NCBI RefSeq assembly: GCF_900890425.1
Contig: NZ_CAAHFG010000001.1
Coordinates: 3,410,001 to 3,474,000, forward strand
DNA length: 64,000 nt
DNA from: Pontiella desulfatans
Lineage (GTDB): Bacteria; Verrucomicrobiota; Kiritimatiellia; Kiritimatiellales; Pontiellaceae
Direction: 5' to 3'
A program made the position numbers and the translations under genes. The notes beneath the pieces are model-generated. The model was given only the letters and a program-made list of their open reading frames with translations, made no database searches and had not been told where the DNA came from. Below, piece after piece: positions 8,973 through 16,697 of the stretch (position 1 is the first letter of the stretch; every line of letters starts with the position of its first letter).

Positions 8973-9281
8973 TTACAGGCTTTCTTTACCGAGTGAAGAG
9001 CCAGATGTAATGATTTCAATTGCTGACAAAGGAATTCGCACAGCACCTCGAATATGCCGGCGTGGCAATTCTCCATCCCGCAGCATACGATCAAGGGTGG
9101 GCAGAGATATGGAAAGCGTTTTGGCGGCCTCTTTTCTGGTGAGTAATTGCTCTGGTGCATTTGGCTCCGGTTTAAAGCAGAGAGCATTTTCGAGTTTGGC
9201 AGGGGTAAGATCGGGGGCATATGGTCGCAGCATGGCGATGACTGCTTCCGCGATGGGATGGGGTATTGGAATATTCTGCAT
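8973..9281 (-). CDS. Excisionase-like helix-turn-helix DNA-binding protein
   Basis: 102-aa protein with a MerR/AlpA-type excisionase helix-turn-helix (LLTRKEAAKTLSISLPTLDRMLRDGELPRRHIRGAVRIP, residues about 48-85). Such proteins direct integrases toward excision or repress element genes. It faces away from the integrase and lies 113 bp after its stop. AGGAGA precedes the ATG by 8 nt. A TGGGAC motif lies 36-41 nt upstream of the ATG, so it may be part of the element's own regulon or be its regulator. Confidence 0.8.
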   Translation of the reverse strand: MQNIPIPHPIAEAVIAMLRPYAPDLTPAKLENALCFKPEPNAPEQLLTRKEAAKTLSISLPTLDRMLRDGELPRRHIRGAVRIPLSAIEIITSGSSLGKESL

Positions 9282-9314
9282 ATTCGATCTCCTATTGTTT
9301 CATAAATTCCAATC

Positions 9315-9328
9315 TTGTCCCATTTTTT
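9315..9328 (-). promoter_or_regulatory. TGGGAC operator-like motif, copy 1
   Basis: Read on the minus strand, AAAAAATGGGACAAG lies 36-41 nt upstream of the excisionase-like gene. It is one of five close matches (AAnARTGGGACR) in leaders of this element; see 24333, 25358, 29903 and 33987. Confidence 0.45.
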
Positions 9329-9330
9329 GG

Positions 9331-9636
9331 TTAATGCTCTCTAACCGTGGGTGCATTCCTGGTAGTTCGCAAGGCTGAAAAATCCGGGGGGCATCGTATA
9401 GTGATAAGCTCACTATTGGTATGAAGCGAGCAGTTGCTTCGCATGAAGTCTGGCATTGCCACGTGGGCATCGCCCGTAATACGGATGGGTAGCTGCGCAG
9501 TATTTCCACATTGGACGACAAGGCGGAAGGTCATTGGCGCAGAAACGTTGGTAACATTGTTTTCAAGCGCACCGTTGTTCCCACAGCCTGTCAGCACGAC
9601 CAACATAATCATAAGCAAACCAAGTATAGTTCTCAT
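9331..9636 (-). CDS. Small putative lipoprotein
   Basis: 101-aa protein with a type II signal peptide: MRTILGLLMIMLVVLTGC followed by GNNG, so Cys18 would be lipidated and the mature part exported. The mature domain is unrecognised and contains two further cysteines. The start at 9636 has GAGGTGA upstream and was chosen over 9666. A CCGAAGC-A-CTTATAAAG promoter-like element is centred 39.5 nt upstream of the ATG. Function unknown; entry exclusion or phage exclusion are possible roles for an element-borne lipoprotein, but nothing in the sequence proves them. Confidence 0.7.
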   Translation of the reverse strand: MRTILGLLMIMLVVLTGCGNNGALENNVTNVSAPMTFRLVVQCGNTAQLPIRITGDAHVAMPDFMRSNCSLHTNSELITIRCPPDFSALRTTRNAPTVREH

Positions 9637-9670
9637 ATCTCTCACCTCAGATTTTTTAAAAGGCACCGGG

Positions 9671-9685
9671 CTTTATAAGTGCTTC
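9671..9685 (-). promoter_or_regulatory. CGAA + TTATAAA promoter-like element
   Basis: Minus strand CCGAAGCACTTATAAAG, with the TATA part centred 39.5 nt upstream of the lipoprotein ATG. It resembles an archaeal BRE/TATA pair; no good -35 hexamer is seen. Confidence 0.45.
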
Positions 9686-9781
9686 GGTTAGAGGCAGGCC
9701 GAACAGATTGAAGGATCAATCAGTTCGAATCTTTTACCTGAAAAAATCGAGCTGTTTGACGAAAACGTCTGGTTGTGGAGT

Positions 9782-10147
9782 TCACTGCAAAGGGTAAAAG
9801 CGAATTACGTAGGGTCTTAATCCAAGTTTGTTATCATAAATTATGCCGGTGTCTACAGTAACTTCAAGGCCTTCCAGTTCTTTTCCATCAAAGTTATCCA
9901 GATCGCGGAACCATCCGATTTGCCTTAAGAACTGTTTGATGGGGGCTTGTGGTCCAGAAATGTTATCCATCGGAATAGCTCCGAAAAGTTCAGTCTTGAA
10001 GCCGTTGGTTTTTCTTTCCACACGAAGTGTGAAATTCAGGCACCGATGCTTCCTAAGAACCCCGCTGCGTTGGTTGAAGGTCGGTAAATGAACGACATCG
10101 CTTTGTATAAATTGGGCTCGGTATCTATTAGGCGTTAGGATTTTCAT
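9782..10147 (-). CDS. Hypothetical protein, coupled to the upstream gene
   Basis: 121-aa protein that I do not recognise. It is basic in the N-terminal half (FTLRVERKTNGFK), with an acidic patch LDNFDGKELEGLEV. There is no signal peptide or membrane segment. The ATG at 10147 overlaps the stop of the upstream gene in an ATGA arrangement, with GAGGGAT as Shine-Dalgarno, so the two are translated together and probably work together. A TTG at 10153 is less likely. Confidence 0.7.
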   Translation of the reverse strand: MKILTPNRYRAQFIQSDVVHLPTFNQRSGVLRKHRCLNFTLRVERKTNGFKTELFGAIPMDNISGPQAPIKQFLRQIGWFRDLDNFDGKELEGLEVTVDTGIIYDNKLGLRPYVIRFYPLQ

Positions 10148-10959
10148 AGACAATATCCCTCCCGTTCCTTGAACCTCTTGATTAATGAGATCACACGATT
10201 AACTATAGACAAAGCGCATCCCTCTTGTTGGATCATTTGACGCGCCTGTTGATGTCTTGGACACTCGGAATTGCAGGTGTAAATTTCTCGGCAAATATCA
10301 AATGGTTCATATCTATCCCAAGGTGCGGCTGCAACGATTGATTTCAGAAAGGTTTTTAAGTCACTGGCAAGATTACATAATACCACCTCGCGTGTATCCC
10401 TGCCTGAATCCAACGATAATTCCTCATGTAAAATATGTTGCATACACGAACTTCTCTGAGCTGAAGAATATGATGTTTTCTTTCTGGCATAGTATTCGCT
10501 ATATGCTTGCGGTTTACTTCTTGTTCGATTCATTAGATCGGCAAGAAGTTGACCGTTTCGGCTTATTGGACAATAGTGATGATATGTTTTGAAATGCACA
10601 GATTTATTTGCGCCGACGCGACTCCACCGTGTAGAGATTTGCCCTGCAACAACTATATCATCAAAAACAGCCACTAAATCCTCAAATGATTCCTCCCCTC
10701 CGTTGCTTGATTCGGCAGTATTATCAGGTCTGCTTGAATTTTCTGTTTTGGCATGAAACAATTTTTCGTCAATATACTCCCATGGGAGCGGCATCGGATC
10801 TACAAAATCATATCCAGGACACCTACCATTGTAATCAAGTGATACCAGTCCTGCAGAAACCACTCCATGGTTATTGCAATACAATGAAACCTGAGCCTGT
10901 TTTTCTACAGGTGTCCAATCATCGTGGCTATATTCTTCGTGAAGTTCATTGATATCCAT
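10144..10959 (-). CDS. Hypothetical Cys/His-rich protein
   Basis: 271-aa soluble protein without a recognised domain. It has scattered Cys/His clusters (LYCNNHG, YHHYCP, and CREIYTCNSECPRHQ near residues 226-240) that could bind metal, and an acidic Ser/Asn-rich stretch around residues 75-95. The start at 10959 is supported by AGGAGATG 7 nt upstream; the frame upstream of it is not protein-like. It is transcribed divergently from the DUF4384-like gene at 11108 with a 148-bp gap, and is coupled to the 9782-10147 gene. Lower G+C than the sulfatase flanks suggests recent acquisition. Confidence 0.72.
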   Translation of the reverse strand: MDINELHEEYSHDDWTPVEKQAQVSLYCNNHGVVSAGLVSLDYNGRCPGYDFVDPMPLPWEYIDEKLFHAKTENSSRPDNTAESSNGGEESFEDLVAVFDDIVVAGQISTRWSRVGANKSVHFKTYHHYCPISRNGQLLADLMNRTRSKPQAYSEYYARKKTSYSSAQRSSCMQHILHEELSLDSGRDTREVVLCNLASDLKTFLKSIVAAAPWDRYEPFDICREIYTCNSECPRHQQARQMIQQEGCALSIVNRVISLIKRFKEREGYCL

Positions 10960-11107
10960 TACACATCTCCTGTCATCTGCTGCAACTATCCCACAGCATC
11001 TGATGTGCAGCACTTGATAGTAGATTCGAGAACTCGATTTCATTTGTCCCAAAAAGTATTTGGAGCAAGGCAGAAGAAGGCGGATACTACTTCCCTGGAG
11101 GTTTGAC

Positions 11108-11953
11108 ATGACGAAAAGTATAGCAAAACGAATGATAGCGGATCTTAAGCAATGGTTCGTGATAAATTATCCAGATGAGGACAAATATCAGATATTGCTG
11201 AGAACGCTTAAATATGGAGGTTCTGATGATGAAGCATTTATTCATCCTTTCCCCCTGTATTCTGAGACGGACAATGCAAAGCCAAGCAGGGATCTGATAG
11301 ATGAAATGCAAGAACAGATGGATAATACTACATGTCCATTGAGAACCTCCGTTCGCTTGTTGCATGAGGATGGTCTGGGATTTGTAGTTTTAGGGACGGA
11401 AGCCGTTGACATGATCCTTAGACACAACGGGCTTTCTAATTGCCTACGGAAAGTTTATCTGACATTCGACAAGAATAAGTACGCCAAAGGAGATATCGCT
11501 CATTTTAGCCAAGGAGACATTCTTACGCTTGAGGCAAGATCACCGCTCAAGGGATACATGCATCTATTCCATATTGATACGAACCGTATTTTATCACCCA
11601 TCTATCCTGGCGAAGGAGAGATTAGTTCTTTGCAGGTAAGTCAGAATTTCCCTCAAGTATTAACTGATAAAATCAACTCACGCGTGAAGGCCGAAAGTCG
11701 GGGGGTTATCCCCACACCACTAAAATTCTATAATGTAGATACAGGCAGGGCTCGCATAGTTGCAGTTGTTTTGAAAGAGCAAGTACCGATGACCTGTTCC
11801 CACCTTAAGCAGCGCCTGCCACTTCCCAAGCTATACTCACACGAACTCAAGTACAAAGTCGGCTTAGACCATGTAAATTCGAGTAATGACTTTCTCAGTC
11901 TAGAGTTGGATCAAATCGCAATTGGTACATTGGATTATTACTACGAAGGCTAG
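11108..11953 (+). CDS. DUF4384-like protein
   Basis: 281-aa protein. The middle part (FSQGDILTLEARSPLKGYMHLFHIDTNRILSPIYPGEGE, split here only for description) resembles the DUF4384 beta-sandwich, with the pattern 'GD.l.l...GY..lF.id....l.P'. In other bacteria this is often joined to protease or kinase effector modules in conflict systems. The N-terminal 90 residues (KRMIADLKQWF...) are helical and unrecognised; by position they could be an adaptor domain. GGAGG lies 7 nt before the ATG. It is divergent from 10959, and the pair with the following gene (12097) may form a unit. The assignment is from pattern only. Confidence 0.6.
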   Translation: MTKSIAKRMIADLKQWFVINYPDEDKYQILLRTLKYGGSDDEAFIHPFPLYSETDNAKPSRDLIDEMQEQMDNTTCPLRTSVRLLHEDGLGFVVLGTEAVDMILRHNGLSNCLRKVYLTFDKNKYAKGDIAHFSQGDILTLEARSPLKGYMHLFHIDTNRILSPIYPGEGEISSLQVSQNFPQVLTDKINSRVKAESRGVIPTPLKFYNVDTGRARIVAVVLKEQVPMTCSHLKQRLPLPKLYSHELKYKVGLDHVNSSNDFLSLELDQIAIGTLDYYYEG

Positions 11954-12096
11954 CATCTTGCGGGCTGTTTTCTGCATATATAAAAACTGCCCGACGCGAT
12001 AATTTCTACACCATCATTTGACAATCCATGCTAAGGGTAGCCCCTCATCTCATCTGGTAAGCGGGACAAATATCCCCCTATTAGAGAGGTGTGGGC

Positions 12097-12819
12097 ATGT
12101 GGTTTGACGATGACAGCCAAAATGACTGGACTGATGATCGAGATGATTATAAAAATTCCAACAAGGAAGATAACGCAAATGATATGCTCGACAAAGCTCG
12201 GGAGATTGTAGCCGAGTTTTATTCATCCGGAGTATTTAATGAGCATGCGGAAAACAAGAGGCATGATGAAAACAATGAATATCGCACCTCCAGCGAAAAC
12301 AGAATGTCCGAGCAAATTCTGCAACTAGAAAAAATACTCGAAGAGTATGATCAGGCCTATTCTGACCCGTACAGAGATTTTGTGGAACTGGATGTATATG
12401 TCAGCCGCATCAAACTGATTGTCGAGTCCCTTAATGAGTACCGCTCAAAGCTGGATTACTACGAACGCAAAGAGCGTAAAATCCATGACCTCTACGATTC
12501 CGGCAAGATATCTGCCCAGGAAATGGATGACCGCCTGACGGAAACTGGATTCAGGAAGCAACGGGCAGGCACCAGAACCGAAATGGCAGGGCTTGGGATG
12601 ACCTATGATGATCTTGGCGAGATCAGCGACCGATTCAATCACTTGGCCATCGACTTCCAAATTGATGACGATGGCGACACCCGACACAAGATATACCTAT
12701 TGTTGAGATCCTTAGACCGTGAAAAGGCCATCTATCTTCTGGAGCAAGCCGTGATGGATGGAATGATCTCGCAGTCAACCGCCGGCTATCTGATGGAGCA
12801 TGCCCTGCGTGGAAGCTGA
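12097..12819 (+). CDS. Hypothetical acidic coiled-coil protein
   Basis: 240-aa, strongly charged protein. Its N-terminus is very Asp/Asn-rich (MWFDDDSQNDWTDDRDDY). The central long helix has coiled-coil character (about residues 70-140, ILQLEKILEEYDQAY and IKLIVESLNEYRSKLDYYERKERK), and the C-terminal part is helical. No known family. The ATG at 12097 has AGAGAGGT 6 nt upstream and is preferred to a GTG at 12091. A degenerate GCGGGACA motif lies 30-36 nt upstream. It converges on the gene at 12830 with only 10 bp between stops. Confidence 0.72.
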   Translation: MWFDDDSQNDWTDDRDDYKNSNKEDNANDMLDKAREIVAEFYSSGVFNEHAENKRHDENNEYRTSSENRMSEQILQLEKILEEYDQAYSDPYRDFVELDVYVSRIKLIVESLNEYRSKLDYYERKERKIHDLYDSGKISAQEMDDRLTETGFRKQRAGTRTEMAGLGMTYDDLGEISDRFNHLAIDFQIDDDGDTRHKIYLLLRSLDREKAIYLLEQAVMDGMISQSTAGYLMEHALRGS

Positions 12820-12829
12820 GGGAGGATCC

Positions 12830-13030
12830 TTAAAACCGGCGGATGATTGAAGCCAGCAATGAGAGGACAATGCTCAGCAAGAGACAGCTCACAATGGGCA
12901 GTGCCACATAGAGGTTTTCTTTCCTGATCTCGATATCCCCCGGCAGGCTACCAAACCAAGGGATAAATCGTTTGCAGATGAGGAATGCAACGAAGAACAC
13001 GATCCAGAATGCTATATGCCTACCATTCAT
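12830..13030 (-). CDS. DUF2905-type small membrane protein
   Basis: 66-aa protein with two transmembrane segments (HIAFWIVFFVAFLICKRF and YVALPIVSCLLLSIVLSLLASII) around the conserved loop GSLPGDIEIRKEN, which is diagnostic for the DUF2905 family. Function unknown. GGAGG precedes the ATG at 13030. It is the last gene of a run of minus-strand genes that starts at 16697. Confidence 0.82.
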   Translation of the reverse strand: MNGRHIAFWIVFFVAFLICKRFIPWFGSLPGDIEIRKENLYVALPIVSCLLLSIVLSLLASIIRRF

Positions 13031-13045
13031 TTCCTTCCTCCAATG

Positions 13046-13243
13046 TTAGTAGGTAAGATACCAAACCCCGAACAGCACCAACGCAATACCGATTAGAGGA
13101 GACATGACCGTCGTGGAAACCAACAATACAACCGCCAGAATACCGAGTCGGCGATATTCAGTCTCACCTTTTGCTTTGTGGCACAGCACAGCCATGCCAT
13201 CGCGAACTTTCTGCACATGATTTTTAAAATCCTGGATATTCAT
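13046..13243 (-). CDS. Small membrane protein
   Basis: 65-aa protein: an amphipathic N-terminus (MNIQDFKNHVQKVRDGM) followed by a hydrophobic region of about 30 residues (LGILAVVLLVSTTVMSPLIGIALVLFG), enough for one long or two short membrane passes. A strong AAGGAGGG Shine-Dalgarno lies 5 nt before the ATG at 13243, and a stop in the neighbouring frame precedes it. For these reasons I take it as an independent gene rather than the tail of the frame that is open upstream. Function unknown. Confidence 0.62.
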   Translation of the reverse strand: MNIQDFKNHVQKVRDGMAVLCHKAKGETEYRRLGILAVVLLVSTTVMSPLIGIALVLFGVWYLTY

Positions 13244-13254
13244 TTCAACCCTCC

Positions 13255-13441
13255 TTATGCCTTTCTTAAATAGCCGGCTTTTGCCATTTCGCGAAACTCC
13301 ATCAGCAGAGAATCCCGGTCGGCGATAAACCGATAGCAGCACATCCTCGATCGGCACTTCGATGCGTTCGTATCCCATACGCGAAAAAGCCGAAATCCTA
13401 TGATCCGGCTCCAACCATATCTTCAATCCATATAGCTTCAT
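13255..13441 (-). CDS. Small hypothetical gene with an apparent frameshift
   Basis: Starts at 13441 with AAAGGAT upstream and reads MKLYGLKIWLEPDHRISAF and on to IEDVL. After about codon 33 the original frame becomes unlike a protein (SVYRRPGFSADGVSRNGK). The +1 frame reads YRFIADRDSLLMEFREMAK-AGYLRKA and stops exactly before the Shine-Dalgarno of the next gene. This suggests a 1-base indel near 13340 (sequencing error, real mutation, or programmed shift). The alternative is one 131-aa fused frame, 13046-13441. Function unknown. Confidence 0.45.
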
Positions 13442-13445
13442 TTTA

Positions 13446-14921
13446 TTATCCTTTCTCCAGCAACGACTCGATCCGGGTCGCTGTTGATTCAACTCGCGCC
13501 TTGGCCTTTCCGATTTTCACTTCATCCAACTCCGACCGCACAGCCAACGTACGAACTTCCTGGTAGGCGATCATGCGCCGGAGGTCGTCGGTCTGGTCGA
13601 AAAGCGTTTCCACTTGTTCAATCAGCTCGATGTTGTCGCCCGTCAGGCCGGAAATGGTGTCGGTTTCCAATCCTTGGAGATCGATCTGTCCCCCAACCTT
13701 TTCGAGCAGTTCCGATGGAATCTTGCCGGGATGGAGCGACTCGACCCGCAAGGCGATGTAGGCCAGCGGCGTGATTTGCCCCGGCGCGTCGCACAGGTCG
13801 TTCCACGCCTTGAGCTTCACCATTTCCGACAGGTTCTCGCCGAGCAGGATTTCCGCCTTCTCGAACAGGTCGGTGGTGGTGAACAGGCGATAGACGGTTT
13901 CCACCCTTTGGAAGTTTCCGCCTTCGCTGAAATAGTCCGCCAACAGATCAAGGCAGACCTCCACCTGATGTAGCATTTCTTCGCGGTTGATCCCTTCGTC
14001 GTTCAGTCCCATTGGAATGCTCGACAGGATCACCTTCTTCGCGCTCTGCGCAAATGAAGGGAGGTCGTCGCCACGGATCGACTGTCGCGCCAGCTCAACC
14101 GCCCGGTTCGACAATAGGTTGCGATAGATGAAACCCAAGCGGCGGCCATCCAGCTTAACGCTGCCGTCCGTCTCCTTCATTACCAGCACCGCCAACCGGG
14201 AGAGGAATTCACCCAAGGACTGGAAATCCTTTTCCAATGATTGGAAAAGCGATCCCGCCTTCAGGAGAATTTCCCATATCTGCCGTCCGGCGATTTCCGT
14301 ATCCGCCTTGCTGACGGTCTTGGTTTCCGACTGCGGGCACCATTCGCCAATGCTCGGCGCGTCATCGCCATTGATATGGCGCAGCACCTTGATGCGGTCT
14401 TCCTCATCCATATCCAATGCTTCAGGCGGATAAAGGAATATGGCATAGCGCCCGATCAATGCGGCATCCATCGGCTGGGTGCCGTTGTATTGCCGTCCCA
14501 TTGGGTTCATGGCGCTCCAGACCCATTTGACCTCGGTCGTAAAGCCCATGATTCTGCGGGATCGGATAATCTCCAGCCACTTGGCCTGCAGTTCCGGTAC
14601 CGCGCGGTTAATCTCATCGATCAACACAAACTGTTTGTCCCATACGGTGACCGTACTCGGCACATATTCGACGCGCCCCTGCTTCAGGCTTTCCACATTC
14701 GGAAAACCCAAGACATCTTCAAACAACGCCTTGCTGGCATCGTAGGCCATGAACTTCCAGTCCAGCGCCTGCGCGATCTTACCCGCCGCATGCGTCTTGG
14801 CCGCGCCATGCGCGCCAACCATCAGCAGCGGATCACCCGTCAACAGCGAGGCCATTGCCAGGTTTTCATCTTCCAAGCTCCATCCATAGATACCCAGTTG
14901 TTCCAATAACTTAGTCTTCAT
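13446..14921 (-). CDS. MoxR-family AAA+ ATPase
   Basis: 491-aa MoxR/RavA-like AAA+ ATPase, a chaperone-type ATPase that typically works with a von Willebrand A (vWA) protein. Walker A GAHGAAKT lies at residues 36-43. Walker B FVLIDEINRA is near 96-105, a sensor-1 Asn occurs in SAMNPMG, and an arginine-finger region is present (ALIGRYA). The C-terminal half is helical. The start at 14921 has AAGGAG 8 nt upstream. It follows the vWA/metallopeptidase and zinc-protein genes (15028-16697) but is separated from them by a strong terminator hairpin and has its own leader hairpin, so its dose may be set separately. Confidence 0.9.
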   Translation of the reverse strand: MKTKLLEQLGIYGWSLEDENLAMASLLTGDPLLMVGAHGAAKTHAAGKIAQALDWKFMAYDASKALFEDVLGFPNVESLKQGRVEYVPSTVTVWDKQFVLIDEINRAVPELQAKWLEIIRSRRIMGFTTEVKWVWSAMNPMGRQYNGTQPMDAALIGRYAIFLYPPEALDMDEEDRIKVLRHINGDDAPSIGEWCPQSETKTVSKADTEIAGRQIWEILLKAGSLFQSLEKDFQSLGEFLSRLAVLVMKETDGSVKLDGRRLGFIYRNLLSNRAVELARQSIRGDDLPSFAQSAKKVILSSIPMGLNDEGINREEMLHQVEVCLDLLADYFSEGGNFQRVETVYRLFTTTDLFEKAEILLGENLSEMVKLKAWNDLCDAPGQITPLAYIALRVESLHPGKIPSELLEKVGGQIDLQGLETDTISGLTGDNIELIEQVETLFDQTDDLRRMIAYQEVRTLAVRSELDEVKIGKAKARVESTATRIESLLEKG

Positions 14922-14939
14922 TTTATTACTCCTTATAAA

Positions 14940-14955
14940 ACCCTGCACGCAGGGT
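14940..14955 (-). promoter_or_regulatory. Leader hairpin of the MoxR gene
   Basis: Perfect inverted repeat ACCCTG-CACG-CAGGGT, 10 nt upstream of the Shine-Dalgarno AAGGAG. It may protect the 5' end or control translation. Confidence 0.5.
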
Positions 14956-14964
14956 GTGTAGGCA

Positions 14965-15006
14965 CAAAAAAAGAGCCGACCCGGCATTTACGCCCAATCG
15001 GCTCTT
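14965..15006 (-). terminator. Intrinsic terminator between the zinc-protein and MoxR genes
   Basis: Perfect 9-bp stem (AAGAGCCGA at 14971-14979 with TCGGCTCTT at 14998-15006), followed on the minus strand by seven T. It sits inside the gene run, 21 bp past the 15028 gene's stop. Confidence 0.85.
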
Positions 15007-15027
15007 CACGATTTTGATATTTCATTT

Positions 15028-15411
15028 TCAGTCTCCGCTTGTCTCTCCTTCCTGCATTTTCTCCAGCATATCCACGACACCCGGTTCGACAAACGCCACC
15101 GGAGACGTCATCTCCACATTGAAGATACGTTTTGCGACCGCTTTGCGGATATGGGCAATGCGCCCGGTACGATAGGCATCCTCCGGCTTAATGGTGCCGC
15201 CGGTGAATTTGGACTTTTCGGGATCGCACTCAACCAGCGCGATATATCCCTTTTCCCACAGCTTCGCGTGCTCCGGGCACAAATCCCAACCCGTGACCGT
15301 CTTCCGCTCCAGCGTGTTTCGCAGGCGCTTATCCAACAGGATCGTACCCGTATCAAATGTCTGACCGCAGACCGGACAGACCTTTTGTTCCATTCCAACA
15401 TGGCTTTTCAT
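15028..15411 (-). CDS. Small zinc-binding hypothetical protein
   Basis: 127-aa protein with a CPVCGQTF motif (residues 12-19) and a second pair CPEH (about 46-49), together a probable zinc site. The rest is charged and helical, without a known domain. Its ATG overlaps the stop of the metallopeptidase/vWA gene (ATGA), with GGAAGGAG upstream, so it is co-translated with it. It probably belongs to the same MoxR/vWA machine as an adaptor or substrate; that is inference from position. Confidence 0.7.
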   Translation of the reverse strand: MKSHVGMEQKVCPVCGQTFDTGTILLDKRLRNTLERKTVTGWDLCPEHAKLWEKGYIALVECDPEKSKFTGGTIKPEDAYRTGRIAHIRKAVAKRIFNVEMTSPVAFVEPGVVDMLEKMQEGETSGD

Positions 15412-16697
15412 TTTATTGCTCCTTCCGTTATTTCATTTAGGTTCATGACTTCTCCAAACGGCTCCAGCACCTTTCCGTTGTTGTGGATCCCGAACAGAAT
15501 GGTCAGGATTCGGACTCCGGCATCATGCAAGGCCGTCTGGTTTTGTTCGCTCATCGCTGCATAGCCATCGGTAATGATGACCGCGCGTTTGAACTCCTCT
15601 GTCAGGATGGTCTGTGCAACGCAGTTGAAGTCGGTGCCATAGGTGGTCTCCACATAGCCGCGCATCAGCGCGTCCATGGTGATTTCCGCAACGGCATTGC
15701 TGAACTGGTAGACCGAACGGAGATTCCGTCGGTACCGCGCCAACAGGCCGCAGATTTCCGGCAACGACTGGTTCACCGAACCCGACACATCCAGAAATAG
15801 CGCAATGCCCTCGCGGTTGTTCTTCAGCTCCGGCTGGCGGTTACGAAAAAATCCTGGCCAGATATCCGCGCTCAGCAACACCATGTCGCGTCGGCACGGA
15901 TTGATCGGGAACGGCGACGTTGTACGGCGCATTTCCCGCTCCGAACAAAAGAAGGCATCCAATCGTTTGCGGGTGCTGTAATTGAGCAACAGTTCCTGCC
16001 TGATGCTCCGCTTGGTCTTAATGATCTCGACAATCATTTTCTTCAGACTGTCGAACATGCCTCCCGAGCAATCGCTGCTTCCCAGGATTTTCCTACCCAC
16101 TTCCTTACCAATGCCCTGCAGTTGCTCCGGCTTCCAATGATTGGAACCGCCACTATGCGAACCGATCAGGGTTGGACGGCTCGCCGATTGCGGTACCAGC
16201 ATTTTCAGGGTCTGGATCACCTCGCCCGCGCTGAGCACATCATGGTGCTGCCACTTGGGATAGAGGTGCTGGTACAGATAGCTGTACCGACTGTTGCGAT
16301 GCTTGCTGTTTGGCCGAAGGATTGATTCCAATCCCTGGACAGCATAGAAACGCTCGAATAACGATCCGCCGCCCGATGCCTTTGCATAGAACTGGCTGAT
16401 CAGCGCGTTGATGATCGCATCGCACGCAATGTTGCTGATCTGATCCGACTTATGGACAAAGTGCCCGAACGCCGGATGCAGGATTTCATGGAAGACCAGG
16501 CAGAACAGATCCTGCTCCGTCTTCACATGCTCCGAAACGAATTCCGGATTGTATTTCATATGCCCATCGGCATCGATGCATGCCGTTGGGATGCCGGGAT
16601 CGACTTCAACCGAAGCCACGATCCCCGCAACAAACGAATCCGCGCCCAACTCGCGCTTCATCATCTGCCGTACTGTTTCCAATGTAATTAGATTCAT
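15408..16697 (-). CDS. DUF2201-type metallopeptidase with vWA-like domain
   Basis: 429-aa protein of the COG3864 kind. The N-terminal metallopeptidase-like domain has an HEILH motif (His70-Glu71-His74) and a further His79. The C-terminal von Willebrand A-like domain has a metal-ion-dependent adhesion site (ALFLDVSGSVNQS, about residues 297-309). Such proteins are usual partners of MoxR ATPases; here the MoxR gene is two genes downstream. AAAGGAG lies 8 nt before the ATG. Possible roles are proteolysis or remodelling triggered by infection or stress. No partner with an effector domain is obvious. Confidence 0.85.
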   Translation of the reverse strand: MNLITLETVRQMMKRELGADSFVAGIVASVEVDPGIPTACIDADGHMKYNPEFVSEHVKTEQDLFCLVFHEILHPAFGHFVHKSDQISNIACDAIINALISQFYAKASGGGSLFERFYAVQGLESILRPNSKHRNSRYSYLYQHLYPKWQHHDVLSAGEVIQTLKMLVPQSASRPTLIGSHSGGSNHWKPEQLQGIGKEVGRKILGSSDCSGGMFDSLKKMIVEIIKTKRSIRQELLLNYSTRKRLDAFFCSEREMRRTTSPFPINPCRRDMVLLSADIWPGFFRNRQPELKNNREGIALFLDVSGSVNQSLPEICGLLARYRRNLRSVYQFSNAVAEITMDALMRGYVETTYGTDFNCVAQTILTEEFKRAVIITDGYAAMSEQNQTALHDAGVRILTILFGIHNNGKVLEPFGEVMNLNEITEGAIK

